DNA of 8,519 nucleotides from contig JAEDMB010000082.1 of assembly GCA_016303235.1 (NCBI GenBank), positions 1 through 8,519 of the forward strand, read 5' to 3'. Position 1 is the stretch's first letter, and the number at the start of each line of letters is the position of its first letter. Below the pieces are notes generated by a model that was given only the letters and a program-made list of their open reading frames with translations, did no database searches and was not told the DNA's origin. Source of the stretch: Oscillospiraceae bacterium (GTDB taxonomy: Bacteria > Bacillota > Clostridia > Oscillospirales > Ruminococcaceae). The position numbers and the translations under genes are program-made. Below are positions 1 through 5,846 of this stretch, in pieces.

Positions 1-664
1 CACCTGTTGAGTTAGGAACGATGTTAGCAGCACCAGCTCTTGCACGTCTGAGGTCACCCTTTCTGTGAGGACCGTCAAGAATCATCTGGTCGCCTGTGTA
101 AGCGTGGATTGTTGACATAATACCGCTCTGGATAGGAGCATAGTCGTTGAGAGCCTTAGCCATAGGAGCGAGGCAGTTTGTTGTGCATGATGCAGCAGAA
201 ATAATCTGGTCATCAGGAGTAAGAGTCTTTTCGTTTACGCTGAAAACGATAGTCTTGAGGTCATTGCCTGCCGGAGCAGAGATAACAACCTTCTTAGCAC
301 CTGCATTGATGTGAGCCATTGACTTTTCCTTTGAGCAGTAGAAACCTGTACATTCGAGAACTACATCAACACCGATTTCGCCCCAAGGAAGTTCAGCAGC
401 GTTAGCCTTAGCGTAAATTGTAAGAGTCTTGCCGTCAACAGTGATAGTACCAGCTTCGTCATCAGCGGAAACAGTGTGCTTGTTTTCACCGATTTTACCG
501 CAGTAACCGCCCTGAGCGGTATCATACTTGAGGAGCTGAGCGAGCATTGAAGGCTTAGTAAGGTCGTTGATAGCGACAACCTCGTAACCTTCTGCACCGA
601 ACATCTGTCTGAATGCAAGACGACCTATACGTCCGAAACCATTAATAGCAACTTTAACTGACAT
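1..664 (-). CDS. gap: Type I glyceraldehyde-3-phosphate dehydrogenase, partial (C-terminus beyond window)
   Basis: This enzyme converts glyceraldehyde-3-phosphate, NAD+ and phosphate to 1,3-bisphosphoglycerate in cytosolic glycolysis. About 221 residues are visible of a family norm near 335; the window edge cuts the rest. The N-terminus carries the Rossmann dinucleotide motif INGFGRIGR (residues 7-15). Asp34, after the second strand (AINDL), is the position that favours NAD over NADP. The catalytic motif SCTTNC has its cysteine at about residue 160, and the helper histidine is at about 187 in STIHAYTGDQ. The conserved DLRRARAGAANIVPNSTG stretch follows at the edge. The start is the ATG at 664-662, preceded by TAGGAGG (674-680, minus strand). 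NAD dependence suggests the glycolytic rather than the gluconeogenic paralogue. It is transcribed away from the gene at 921 and has its own promoter. Identity is near certain. Confidence 0.97.
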   Translation of the reverse strand, partial: MSVKVAINGFGRIGRLAFRQMFGAEGYEVVAINDLTKPSMLAQLLKYDTAQGGYCGKIGENKHTVSADDEAGTITVDGKTLTIYAKANAAELPWGEIGVDVVLECTGFYCSKEKSMAHINAGAKKVVISAPAGNDLKTIVFSVNEKTLTPDDQIISAASCTTNCLAPMAKALNDYAPIQSGIMSTIHAYTGDQMILDGPHRKGDLRRARAGAANIVPNSTG

Positions 665-697
665 GGGATTATACCTCCTAAAAATTTTTGCATATTT

Positions 698-726
698 ATT
701 ATACACCAAAAAAAAGAGATTTGCAA
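698..726 (-). promoter_or_regulatory. Sigma-A promoter of gap
   Basis: Read on the minus strand, TTGCAA (726-721) and a perfect TATAAT (703-698) are separated by exactly 17 bases. Transcription should start near 691, giving a leader of roughly 27 bases that contains the strong TAGGAGG ribosome binding site at 680-674. The leader is too short to hold a riboswitch. Confidence 0.8.
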
Positions 727-846
727 GTACCTGAAACAAAAAATAGTAAATTTTCCTATAAAAAGTGGAAATATATAATATTGTTGATAATAATTTGTGT
801 ATTTTTAACAAAAACCGGAAATACTAAAAAAGTTCAAAAAAAGTTG

Positions 847-875
847 TTTCTTTTTTAATAAAAATGGTGTATAAT
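847..875 (+). promoter_or_regulatory. Probable promoter of the kinase-like gene at 921
   Basis: A perfect TATAAT lies at 870-875, directly preceded by TG. Only a poor -35 element sits at the right distance: TTTCTT at 847-852 gives a 17-base spacer, while the better TTGTTT at 844-849 gives 20. Transcription would start near 882, about 39 bases before the start codon. The -10 box is convincing; the -35 box is weak, so the promoter may be inefficient or need an activator. Confidence 0.5.
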
Positions 876-920
876 GATGAATAATAATGCTTTTATACTT
901 TCCGGAAAGGAGATAAAAAT

Positions 921-1928
921 ATGTGTATTGAAGATATAAAGAAATTATTTTCAGATTCAGAGAAAGTAGTCATGATTTTCATAAAAGATGAACTCATATG
1001 GAGCAACCGTGAGGCGGAATTTTTCGGAGGACAGTTTCCCGCATACTGTGAGTTTGAAAAGGAAGAAACAAAAAAATCAAAATGCCATGTCAGATTCAGC
1101 AACGATGATATAACGCTTGCCGGCGAAATGCACAGGGACGGACAATATTCGTTTATTCTTTTTGACAAAAAAGATATTCTTGCCGAAGCTTTTGAGGACA
1201 TTTCATTTCAGAAATATATCGAATCAAACAATCTTTATATAAAGGCATCAATCAGCGAAATTTCCGCATATGTCACGCTTATGAGAAGTGAATCCGAAAA
1301 AAACGGCAGAACCGATTTTCAGGAATATTATGACGGCATCGACAGCAGTTGTATGGGAATTATGAAAACGGTTCAGAACAATGAAATTATGAAATCCACT
1401 TCAAAGGATTACAGCAGTACAAATTCATTTCTGAATATAAAAAATATAATTGACGAAATCTGCATAAATATCGTATGTTCCTGCCAGAACAAAATAAAGA
1501 TTAAAAACAATATCAAAAATGCAAATATGTATTCAGACTGTGACGAAAATCTGCTCAGACTTCTTTTCCTGCACGTTTTAAGATACGTAATTTTTTCCTC
1601 ATATTCCACAGAAATTAATATAAGCTCCTCTATGCCGGAAAAAAATTCAGCAGAAATAACTGTTATATGTTCCAAAAAAGAAAAAAACAGCAACCTTACT
1701 ATGGATTTTTATGATAAAATGATTAATTTTAATATGGACGAGCTTTTGATACGCAGACTCTCCGAATCGCTTGGCGTAACTGTTGAAAAAAAGGATTTTG
1801 ACAAAAAAATTTCTATGTCAATGAAATTCAGACTTTGTGAACCAACTGGTTTGAAAGCTCCAAAAAAGCCCGAAAGACATACAAAATTTTCACCCGCAAA
1901 CATTACATTCTTTGATTTTGTCGGCTGA
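921..1928 (+). CDS. Degenerate sensor histidine kinase-like protein (probable pseudokinase)
   Basis: I do not recognise a named family; the call rests on pattern. The 335-residue protein is hydrophilic, with no signal peptide or membrane segment, so it is probably cytoplasmic. Residues 1-90 resemble a small PAS-like sensor fold (alternating strands, VVMIFIKDELIWSNREAEFFGG). Residues about 97-163 are helical and resemble a kinase dimerisation domain: IKASISEISAYVTLM (107-121) has the shape of an H-box, but Ser/Glu stand where SHE should give the phosphoacceptor histidine. Residues about 167-305 resemble an HATPase_c fold. In DENLLRLLFLHVLRYVIFSS (208-227) both N-box asparagines would be replaced (His218, Tyr222), and no DxGxG or GxGxG box follows; the segment 272-305 matches only the closing helix and strands. 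The start has AAAGGAGA at 906-913, seven bases upstream. The gene is apparently monocistronic, since the next gene has its own promoter. Composition is rich in Lys, Asn, Ser and Ile. An unrelated helical protein cannot be excluded. Confidence 0.6.
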   Translation: MCIEDIKKLFSDSEKVVMIFIKDELIWSNREAEFFGGQFPAYCEFEKEETKKSKCHVRFSNDDITLAGEMHRDGQYSFILFDKKDILAEAFEDISFQKYIESNNLYIKASISEISAYVTLMRSESEKNGRTDFQEYYDGIDSSCMGIMKTVQNNEIMKSTSKDYSSTNSFLNIKNIIDEICINIVCSCQNKIKIKNNIKNANMYSDCDENLLRLLFLHVLRYVIFSSYSTEINISSSMPEKNSAEITVICSKKEKNSNLTMDFYDKMINFNMDELLIRRLSESLGVTVEKKDFDKKISMSMKFRLCEPTGLKAPKKPERHTKFSPANITFFDFVG

Positions 1929-1974
1929 AATAAATTAAAATAAAAAATAAGCAGTTTTACTAAAATTTATTCAG
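1925..1974 (+). terminator. Weak AT-rich inverted repeat after the kinase-like gene
   Basis: Arms 1925-1936 (CTGAAATAAATT) and 1964-1974 (AATTTATTCAG) are complementary apart from one bulged A, with a loop of 27 bases. The left arm overlaps the stop codon. The stem has only two G-C pairs and no real T tract follows, so it is at best a poor terminator. Confidence 0.25.
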
Positions 1975-1981
1975 AATTTTG

Positions 1982-2010
1982 TTGACAATCATCAAAAATA
2001 GTTATATAAT
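1982..2010 (+). promoter_or_regulatory. Consensus sigma-A promoter of the CYTH-phoH-ybeY-era-yqzL-recO-mutS2 operon
   Basis: TTGACA (1982-1987) and TATAAT (2005-2010) match the vegetative consensus at every base with an optimal 17-base spacer. Transcription should begin near 2017, leaving a leader of about 45 bases. This is the strongest promoter in the window. No other promoter of similar quality was noticed before 8224, so it probably drives all seven downstream genes. Confidence 0.88.
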
Positions 2011-2061
2011 AATAACTGTGGATTTCTGCATATTAATTTTAAAAAATCCGGAGGAATTTTT

Positions 2062-2559
2062 ATGAAAAGCGGTCTGGAAATTGAAAGAAAATTTCTTGTT
2101 AAAATGCCCGATTTAAAAAAACTTAACCTGATAAAGCTTGTTGACATCAAGCAGACTTACCTTTCTGACGGCGAAAACGGTTCACAGAGGAGAGTCAGAA
2201 AAATTTCATGCGGTAACAAGGTATCTATGACATATACGGAAAAAAATTTTTTATCCCCTGTTGTCCGTGAGGAATCCGAAAAAACTATAAATTCCGCTGA
2301 ATACAGCTCACTTCTGAAAGATGCAAAGAATACCGCTCCTGTCGAAAAAAAACGTGCTGTATTTCTCTATGAAAATCAAAAATTTGAACTTGATATTTAT
2401 CCCTTTTCACAAAAATATGCCGTTCTTGAACTCGAACTCGAAAGCCCCGAACAGAAAATATATTTCCCCTCTTATGTGAATGTTATTAAGGAAGTCACCG
2501 GCGACAGAAACTATTCAAATATAACTCTTGCCAATGCCGGAAAATTCCCCGAAAACTAA
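2062..2559 (+). CDS. CYTH domain / triphosphate tunnel metalloenzyme
   Basis: This 165-residue cytoplasmic protein belongs to the CYTH superfamily, whose members fold into a beta-barrel tunnel that binds triphosphates with divalent metal. Bacterial single-domain members usually hydrolyse inorganic tripolyphosphate or nucleoside triphosphates; adenylate cyclase and thiamine triphosphatase are other outcomes. The signature ExExK is at Glu6, Glu8 and Lys10 (LEIERKFLV). Tunnel-lining basic and acidic residues follow in order: RRVRK (43-47), TYTEK (57-61), REESEK (69-74), KKR (96-98), ELD (109-111) and the alternating LELELES (122-128). The C-terminal EVTGDRNYSNITLA (144-157) is typical of the short family. 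Length matches the compact clostridial type. The start has GGAGGA (2050-2055) six bases upstream. It opens the operon and ends 19 bases before phoH. The exact substrate cannot be told from sequence. Confidence 0.9.
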   Translation: MKSGLEIERKFLVKMPDLKKLNLIKLVDIKQTYLSDGENGSQRRVRKISCGNKVSMTYTEKNFLSPVVREESEKTINSAEYSSLLKDAKNTAPVEKKRAVFLYENQKFELDIYPFSQKYAVLELELESPEQKIYFPSYVNVIKEVTGDRNYSNITLANAGKFPEN

Positions 2560-2562
2560 AAA

Positions 2563-2570
2563 GAAAGTGA
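2563..2570 (+). promoter_or_regulatory. Weak ribosome binding site that sets the phoH start
   Basis: GAAAGTGA lies eight bases before the ATG at 2579. It is only a partial match to AAAGGAGGTGA, but the earlier in-frame TTG (2528) and ATG (2534), which lie inside the CYTH gene, have no purine-rich site at all. The 2579 start also gives the usual PhoH length. Confidence 0.55.
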
Positions 2571-2578
2571 TTTATTTT

Positions 2579-3544
2579 ATGCCAGAAAAAAATATACCGG
2601 TTTCAAATCAGGCACAGCTCTCCGGCCTTTTCGGGAGCTTTGACTCGAATATAAGCAAAATTGAAAAGGAATACAGCGTTACAGTTGTATACAGAGACGA
2701 AAATATAAGAATTATCGGTCAGAATCCTGAACAGATTGATTCCGCTGAAAAAGCTATAAATGCCCTTATAAGTCTTGAAAGTTCCGGTCAGCCTCTCACT
2801 GACCAGACTGTCCGCTATGTCACCTCTATGGTGTCAGAGGGCGAAGAATCAAAACTGAAAGAATTAAGCTCTGACGGAATCTGCTTTACGGCAAGCGGTA
2901 AAATAATACGTGCCAGAACAGTCGGACAGAAAAAATATGCCGATTCAATAAAAAATAATACAATCGTTCTCGGAATAGGCCCTGCCGGTACGGGAAAAAC
3001 ATATCTTGCTGTCGCTATGGCAGTCAAGTCATTCAGAAATCACGAAATCAAAAAAATTATCCTTACACGCCCCGCCGTTGAGGCAGGTGAAAAGCTCGGA
3101 TTTCTTCCCGGAGATTTACAGGATAAAGTTGACCCCTATCTGCGTCCGCTTTATGATGCACTTTTTGATATGTTCGGTGCGGATAATTTTCAGAAATATA
3201 TGGAAAAGGGTATAATAGAAGTTGCTCCGCTTGCGTATATGCGTGGAAGAACTCTCGACGATGCTTTTATAATTCTTGATGAGGCACAGAATACCACATC
3301 AGAACAGATAAAAATGTTCCTCACCCGTCTCGGAGAAAACAGCAAAATGGTTATAACAGGTGATATAACGCAGATAGACCTTCCGGATTCAAAAAAATCG
3401 GGGCTTATTGAGGCGATGAAAGTCCTCAAGGGAATCGATGACATAAATATTCACCGTTTCACTGAAAAAGATGTTGTACGCCACAAGCTTGTACAGGATA
3501 TTATAAAGGCATACGAAAAATATAATAATGAAGGGAGAAAATAA
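2579..3544 (+). CDS. phoH: PhoH-like P-loop ATPase
   Basis: PhoH (PhoL type in enterobacteria) is a cytosolic ATPase linked to RNA metabolism and usually encoded next to ybeY; its precise substrate is not settled. With the start at 2579 the protein has 321 residues, about the family norm. An N-terminal KH-like segment (about 25-85, with VYRDENIRIIGQNPEQIDSA) precedes the ATPase domain. Walker A is GPAGTGKT (134-141) and Walker B is IILDEAQN (231-238). Other family marks are TRPAVEAGEKLGFLPGDL (163-180), the YMRGRTLDDAF segment (220-230) and VITGDITQIDLP (258-269). Its stop is followed after three bases by the ybeY start. In Bacillus the next gene would be yqfF, an HD-domain cyclic-di-AMP phosphodiesterase; it is missing here. 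Confidence 0.95.
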   Translation: MPEKNIPVSNQAQLSGLFGSFDSNISKIEKEYSVTVVYRDENIRIIGQNPEQIDSAEKAINALISLESSGQPLTDQTVRYVTSMVSEGEESKLKELSSDGICFTASGKIIRARTVGQKKYADSIKNNTIVLGIGPAGTGKTYLAVAMAVKSFRNHEIKKIILTRPAVEAGEKLGFLPGDLQDKVDPYLRPLYDALFDMFGADNFQKYMEKGIIEVAPLAYMRGRTLDDAFIILDEAQNTTSEQIKMFLTRLGENSKMVITGDITQIDLPDSKKSGLIEAMKVLKGIDDINIHRFTEKDVVRHKLVQDIIKAYEKYNNEGRK

Positions 3545-3547
3545 AAA

Positions 3548-4057
3548 ATGCCCAAGTTAAAAGTATATGTAAAAAATAATCAGAATGAAATCAAAGTTCC
3601 GGTAGGCATAAGAATGCTTATAAGGAGATGCTGTCAGGCTGTCCTTACTACTGAAGGATTTACCGACAATGCTGAAGTAAGTGTATCGTTTGTAAGCAAC
3701 AGCGAAATAAGACTGCTTAATAAAAATTACCGCAACAAGGACAGAGTTACTGACGTTCTTTCTTTCCCTCTTATGGAGGAAAACAACGTTGAAAGAAATC
3801 CCGAAACAGGATATGTTCTTCTTGGAGATATTGTAATCTCACTTGAAACTGCCGTTAAGCAGGCATCTAATTACGGTCACTCTCTTGAACGTGAAATAGG
3901 ATTTTTAACTGTTCATTCAATGCTACATCTTCTCGGATACGACCACGAAACCTCTCCTCTTGATGAACGCATTATGCGTGAAAAGGAAGAATCCGTGCTT
4001 GAAAAGCTCGGAATTTCAAGAGATGCTACATTTATCACAGGAGAGCCTATAAAATGA
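3548..4057 (+). CDS. ybeY: Endoribonuclease YbeY (rRNA maturation factor)
   Basis: YbeY is a zinc-dependent single-strand endoribonuclease needed for 16S rRNA 3' end maturation and 70S quality control. At 169 residues it is of normal length. The metal-binding motif HSMLHLLGYDH supplies three histidines (123, 127, 133), matching H-x3-H-x5-H. The conserved NYRNKDRVTDVLSFP block is at 60-74 and LLGDIVIS at 91-98. The start has AAGGGAG (3531-3537), placed inside the end of phoH, ten bases upstream. The stop overlaps the era start in an ATGA junction, so YbeY and Era are probably translationally coupled, fitting their joint role at the 3' end of 16S rRNA. Confidence 0.96.
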   Translation: MPKLKVYVKNNQNEIKVPVGIRMLIRRCCQAVLTTEGFTDNAEVSVSFVSNSEIRLLNKNYRNKDRVTDVLSFPLMEENNVERNPETGYVLLGDIVISLETAVKQASNYGHSLEREIGFLTVHSMLHLLGYDHETSPLDERIMREKEESVLEKLGISRDATFITGEPIK

Positions 4058-4947
4058 CAAAAACAGCTTTTGTTACTATTGCCGGAAGAACAAATGCCGG
4101 AAAATCTTCACTTCTGAATAGTATTATAGGCGAAAAAATTGCCTCCGTAAGCGACAAGCCACAGACTACAAGAACACGTATAACCGGAATAAAGACAATC
4201 GGTGAAACTCAGCTTGTATTTTTCGATACCCCCGGACTTCACAAGCCTAAAAACAAGCTGAGCGAACATATGCTCAATACTGTCAAGGAATCTGTATGCG
4301 GTATTGACGGCGTTATATTCGTTATGGACTGCACAAAAAAAATAACTCCTCAGGAAATGGAACTTCTCAAATCCTTTAATGAATCGTCAATGCCTGTTGT
4401 ACTGGTTCTGAATAAAATAGACCTGCTTGCAGATAAATCAGAACTTGCTCCGATTATCGCAAGCCTTACATCTGAAATAAATTTCTGTTCCGTAATACCC
4501 GTAAGCGTTACCGAAAACAGCGGTATTGATATAGTTGAAAATGAAATAATGAAACTTGCCTCCGAATCCCCTCACCACTTCCCCGATGACAAATTCACCG
4601 ACCAGCCCGAAAAGGTTCTTGCAAGCGAAATGATTCGTGAAAAGCTTTTAATTCTCCTCAAGGACGAAGTTCCTCACGGAATTGCCGTCGGAATTGAAGT
4701 TATGGAAGAACGTCAGGACAAGGATATTCTTGACATCTCCGCCGTTATATACTGCGAAAGAGAATCACACAAGGGTATTATCATAGGCAAGGGCGGTTCT
4801 ATGCTTAAAAAAGCCTCATCTATGGCAAGGGCAGACCTTGAGGATTTTTTCCAGATACAGGTAAACCTCAAATGCTGGGTAAAGGTCAAGGAGGACTGGC
4901 GTAACCGTGAGGGACTTATTAAAAATTTCGGACTCTCTGACAAATAA
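4054..4947 (+). CDS. era: GTPase Era (30S ribosome assembly)
   Basis: Era binds the 3' end of 16S rRNA and controls late 30S assembly. The 297-residue length is typical. The GTPase domain shows G1 GRTNAGKSS (11-19), G2 KPQTTRTRITG (35-45), G3 DTPG (58-61) and G4 NKID (120-123). A PVSVTENSGID segment at 149-159 supplies G5. The C-terminal KH RNA-binding domain contains GIIIGKGGSMLKKAS (241-255). The P-loop reads GRTNAGKS where most bacterial Era proteins have GRPNVGKS; all residues needed for nucleotide contact are kept. AGGAGAG (4039-4045), within ybeY, lies eight bases before the start, and the ATGA overlap with ybeY suggests coupling. The stop is followed by a hairpin at 4959-5006. Confidence 0.97.
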   Translation: MTKTAFVTIAGRTNAGKSSLLNSIIGEKIASVSDKPQTTRTRITGIKTIGETQLVFFDTPGLHKPKNKLSEHMLNTVKESVCGIDGVIFVMDCTKKITPQEMELLKSFNESSMPVVLVLNKIDLLADKSELAPIIASLTSEINFCSVIPVSVTENSGIDIVENEIMKLASESPHHFPDDKFTDQPEKVLASEMIREKLLILLKDEVPHGIAVGIEVMEERQDKDILDISAVIYCERESHKGIIIGKGGSMLKKASSMARADLEDFFQIQVNLKCWVKVKEDWRNREGLIKNFGLSDK

Positions 4948-4958
4948 TTTCCATTAAT

Positions 4959-5006
4959 AAAAAAATCTCCTTTGGGAAATATAATTACTGTAAAGGAGAT
5001 TTTTTT
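4959..5006 (+). promoter_or_regulatory. Perfect 15-bp inverted repeat between era and yqzL that covers the yqzL ribosome binding site
   Basis: The left arm at 4959-4973 is seven A followed by TCTCCTTT; the right arm at 4992-5006 is AAAGGAGA followed by six further T. All 15 pairs match, with an 18-base loop. The A-run, stem, T-run pattern looks like an intrinsic terminator, but the core stem has only three G-C pairs. The right arm contains AAAGGAGA (4992-4999), the ribosome binding site of the small gene that starts at 5009. The fold would therefore both hide that site and possibly attenuate transcription into yqzL, recO and mutS2. The structure is read directly; the regulatory role is inferred. 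Confidence 0.6.
4992..4999 (+). promoter_or_regulatory. Ribosome binding site of yqzL
   Basis: AAAGGAGA, nine bases before the ATG at 5009, is among the best Shine-Dalgarno matches in the window. This argues that the 45-codon frame behind it is a real gene. It is fully base-paired in the 4959-5006 hairpin. Confidence 0.75.
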
Positions 5007-5008
5007 CT

Positions 5009-5146
5009 ATGAATAATCTTGCTGAATGGATTAATTTTGAAAAAACCGGTAAAATATCGGATTATCTTGAATATAAGCGAAAGGCTGAAAATGAAGACAA
5101 TCAACGGAATAGTGATAAAACAGAGGAGCTTCGGCGAAAGCGATAA
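5009..5146 (+). CDS. yqzL: YqzL-like small protein
   Basis: This 45-residue frame begins MNNLAEWINFEKTGKISDYL and ends in a basic tail (EELRRKR). The pattern W-x2-F-x2-TG-x-I-x2-YL-x-YK (residues 7-24) fits the YqzL family of tiny Firmicutes proteins, typically about 45-50 residues, which in Bacillus is encoded exactly between era and recO. Function is unknown. No signal peptide or membrane segment is present. The start is backed by AAAGGAGA at 4992-4999, nine bases upstream. Its last 56 bases overlap the start of recO in another reading frame, so its charged C-terminal third (from about residue 28) is encoded in DNA also constrained by recO. The call rests on pattern, length and synteny together; the family assignment is from memory rather than an alignment. 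Confidence 0.75.
   Translation: MNNLAEWINFEKTGKISDYLEYKRKAENEDNQRNSDKTEELRRKR
5079..5084 (+). promoter_or_regulatory. Ribosome binding site that sets the recO start
   Basis: GAAAGG lies six bases before the ATG at 5091 and inside the yqzL frame. It favours 5091 over the in-frame TTG at 5019, which has no suitable site and would add 24 residues foreign to RecO. Confidence 0.65.
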
Positions 5147-5846
5147 ATTTGCGGATATTCTCACAAATGAGGGAATTATTGAAATACCTGTGAAAGGCGT
5201 TAAGAAAATAACAAGCAAAAACAGCTCCTCTGTTCAGCTTTTTGCGTATTCAAGGTTCTGCATTGATGAAAGAAACGGAAGAAAATTTCTCAACAGTGCA
5301 GAACCGATACATATTTTCTACGGTCTGCGTGACAATCTCAAAAAGCTTTCGCTTGCATCATATTTTGCCGATATTCTGAAATATTGCATAACAAGCGAAA
5401 TGCAGAATAATAATGTTCTACGGCTTTTTCTGAATACGCTTTATTTTCTTGAAAAGGATTCGGAAAAATGCGATTTTCTGAAATCAGTTTTTGAATTACG
5501 GCTTTTATCGGAAATAGGTCTGATGCCCGATGTTCTTGCATGCCGAAAGTGCGGAGCTTTTGAACCGGATGAAATATATTTCAGCATTACTGAAAGCAAT
5601 TTCTGCTGTAAGGACTGCCACGCAAATTCACCCGAAAACGAAACAGGAATAACAGCTCCGCTTTCACTTCTGAAAGCTGTCCGGCATGTAGTTCTGTCTG
5701 ATTTAAACAGAATTTTCAGTTTCAGAATATCCGATGAAATTCAGCATAAACTGTCATATCTTTCGGAGCAGTATATTATTTCACATCTTGAACGTAATTT
5801 CAGTACACTCACTTTCTACAAATCTGTAAAGGATATGAAAATATGA
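5091..5846 (+). CDS. recO: DNA repair protein RecO
   Basis: RecO works with RecR (and RecF) to load RecA on SSB-coated single-stranded DNA and can anneal strands. From the ATG at 5091 it has 251 residues, close to the Bacillus protein. The N-terminal OB fold begins INGIVIKQRSFGESDKFADIL (4-24), a standard RecO opening, with GIIEIPVKGVKK at 28-39. A helical domain follows, and a zinc site is formed by CRKC (151-154) with CCKDC (172-176). The closing segment SEQYIISHLERNFSTLTFYKS (225-245) is typical. The start lies inside yqzL and the last codons overlap mutS2 in ATGA form, so translation through yqzL-recO-mutS2 is likely coupled. Confidence 0.93.
   Translation: MKTINGIVIKQRSFGESDKFADILTNEGIIEIPVKGVKKITSKNSSSVQLFAYSRFCIDERNGRKFLNSAEPIHIFYGLRDNLKKLSLASYFADILKYCITSEMQNNNVLRLFLNTLYFLEKDSEKCDFLKSVFELRLLSEIGLMPDVLACRKCGAFEPDEIYFSITESNFCCKDCHANSPENETGITAPLSLLKAVRHVVLSDLNRIFSFRISDEIQHKLSYLSEQYIISHLERNFSTLTFYKSVKDMKI

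Larger units (their letters stand above)
665..920. other. Divergent AT-rich intergenic region
   Basis: This 256-base gap between gap (minus) and the gene at 921 (plus) is very AT-rich with many A and T runs. It holds the gap promoter and ribosome binding site at its left end, and a probable -10 box and ribosome binding site for the plus-strand gene at its right end. The middle (about 730-840) contains no open frame, no clear operator and no structured RNA that I can recognise. Confidence 0.7.

Noticed and set aside
361..618. An 85-codon minus-strand open frame inside gap
   Set aside because: It overlaps gap on the same strand in another frame, is a low-complexity Leu/Ser translation, and the gap reading frame shows every expected motif.
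774..779. A second TATAAT in the plus direction in the gap upstream region
   Set aside because: No -35-like element lies 16-18 bases before it (751-756 is TTTTCC), and such hexamers are expected by chance in DNA this AT-rich.
837..856. A-run and T-run hairpin (AAAAAAG with CTTTTTT, loop of six)
   Set aside because: The stem has one G-C pair and lies just upstream of the -10 box at 870; it looks like chance pairing of homopolymer runs, not a terminator or operator.
2528..2578. Extended phoH start at TTG 2528 or ATG 2534, inside the CYTH gene
   Set aside because: Neither has a ribosome binding site, and the added 15-17 residues do not resemble PhoH. The ATG at 2579 has a weak site and gives the family length of about 321 residues.
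5019..5090. Extended recO start at TTG 5019
   Set aside because: RecO proteins begin at the INGIVIKQRSFGE segment, matched by the ATG at 5091 with GAAAGG ahead of it. The upstream codons are the yqzL gene read in another frame.
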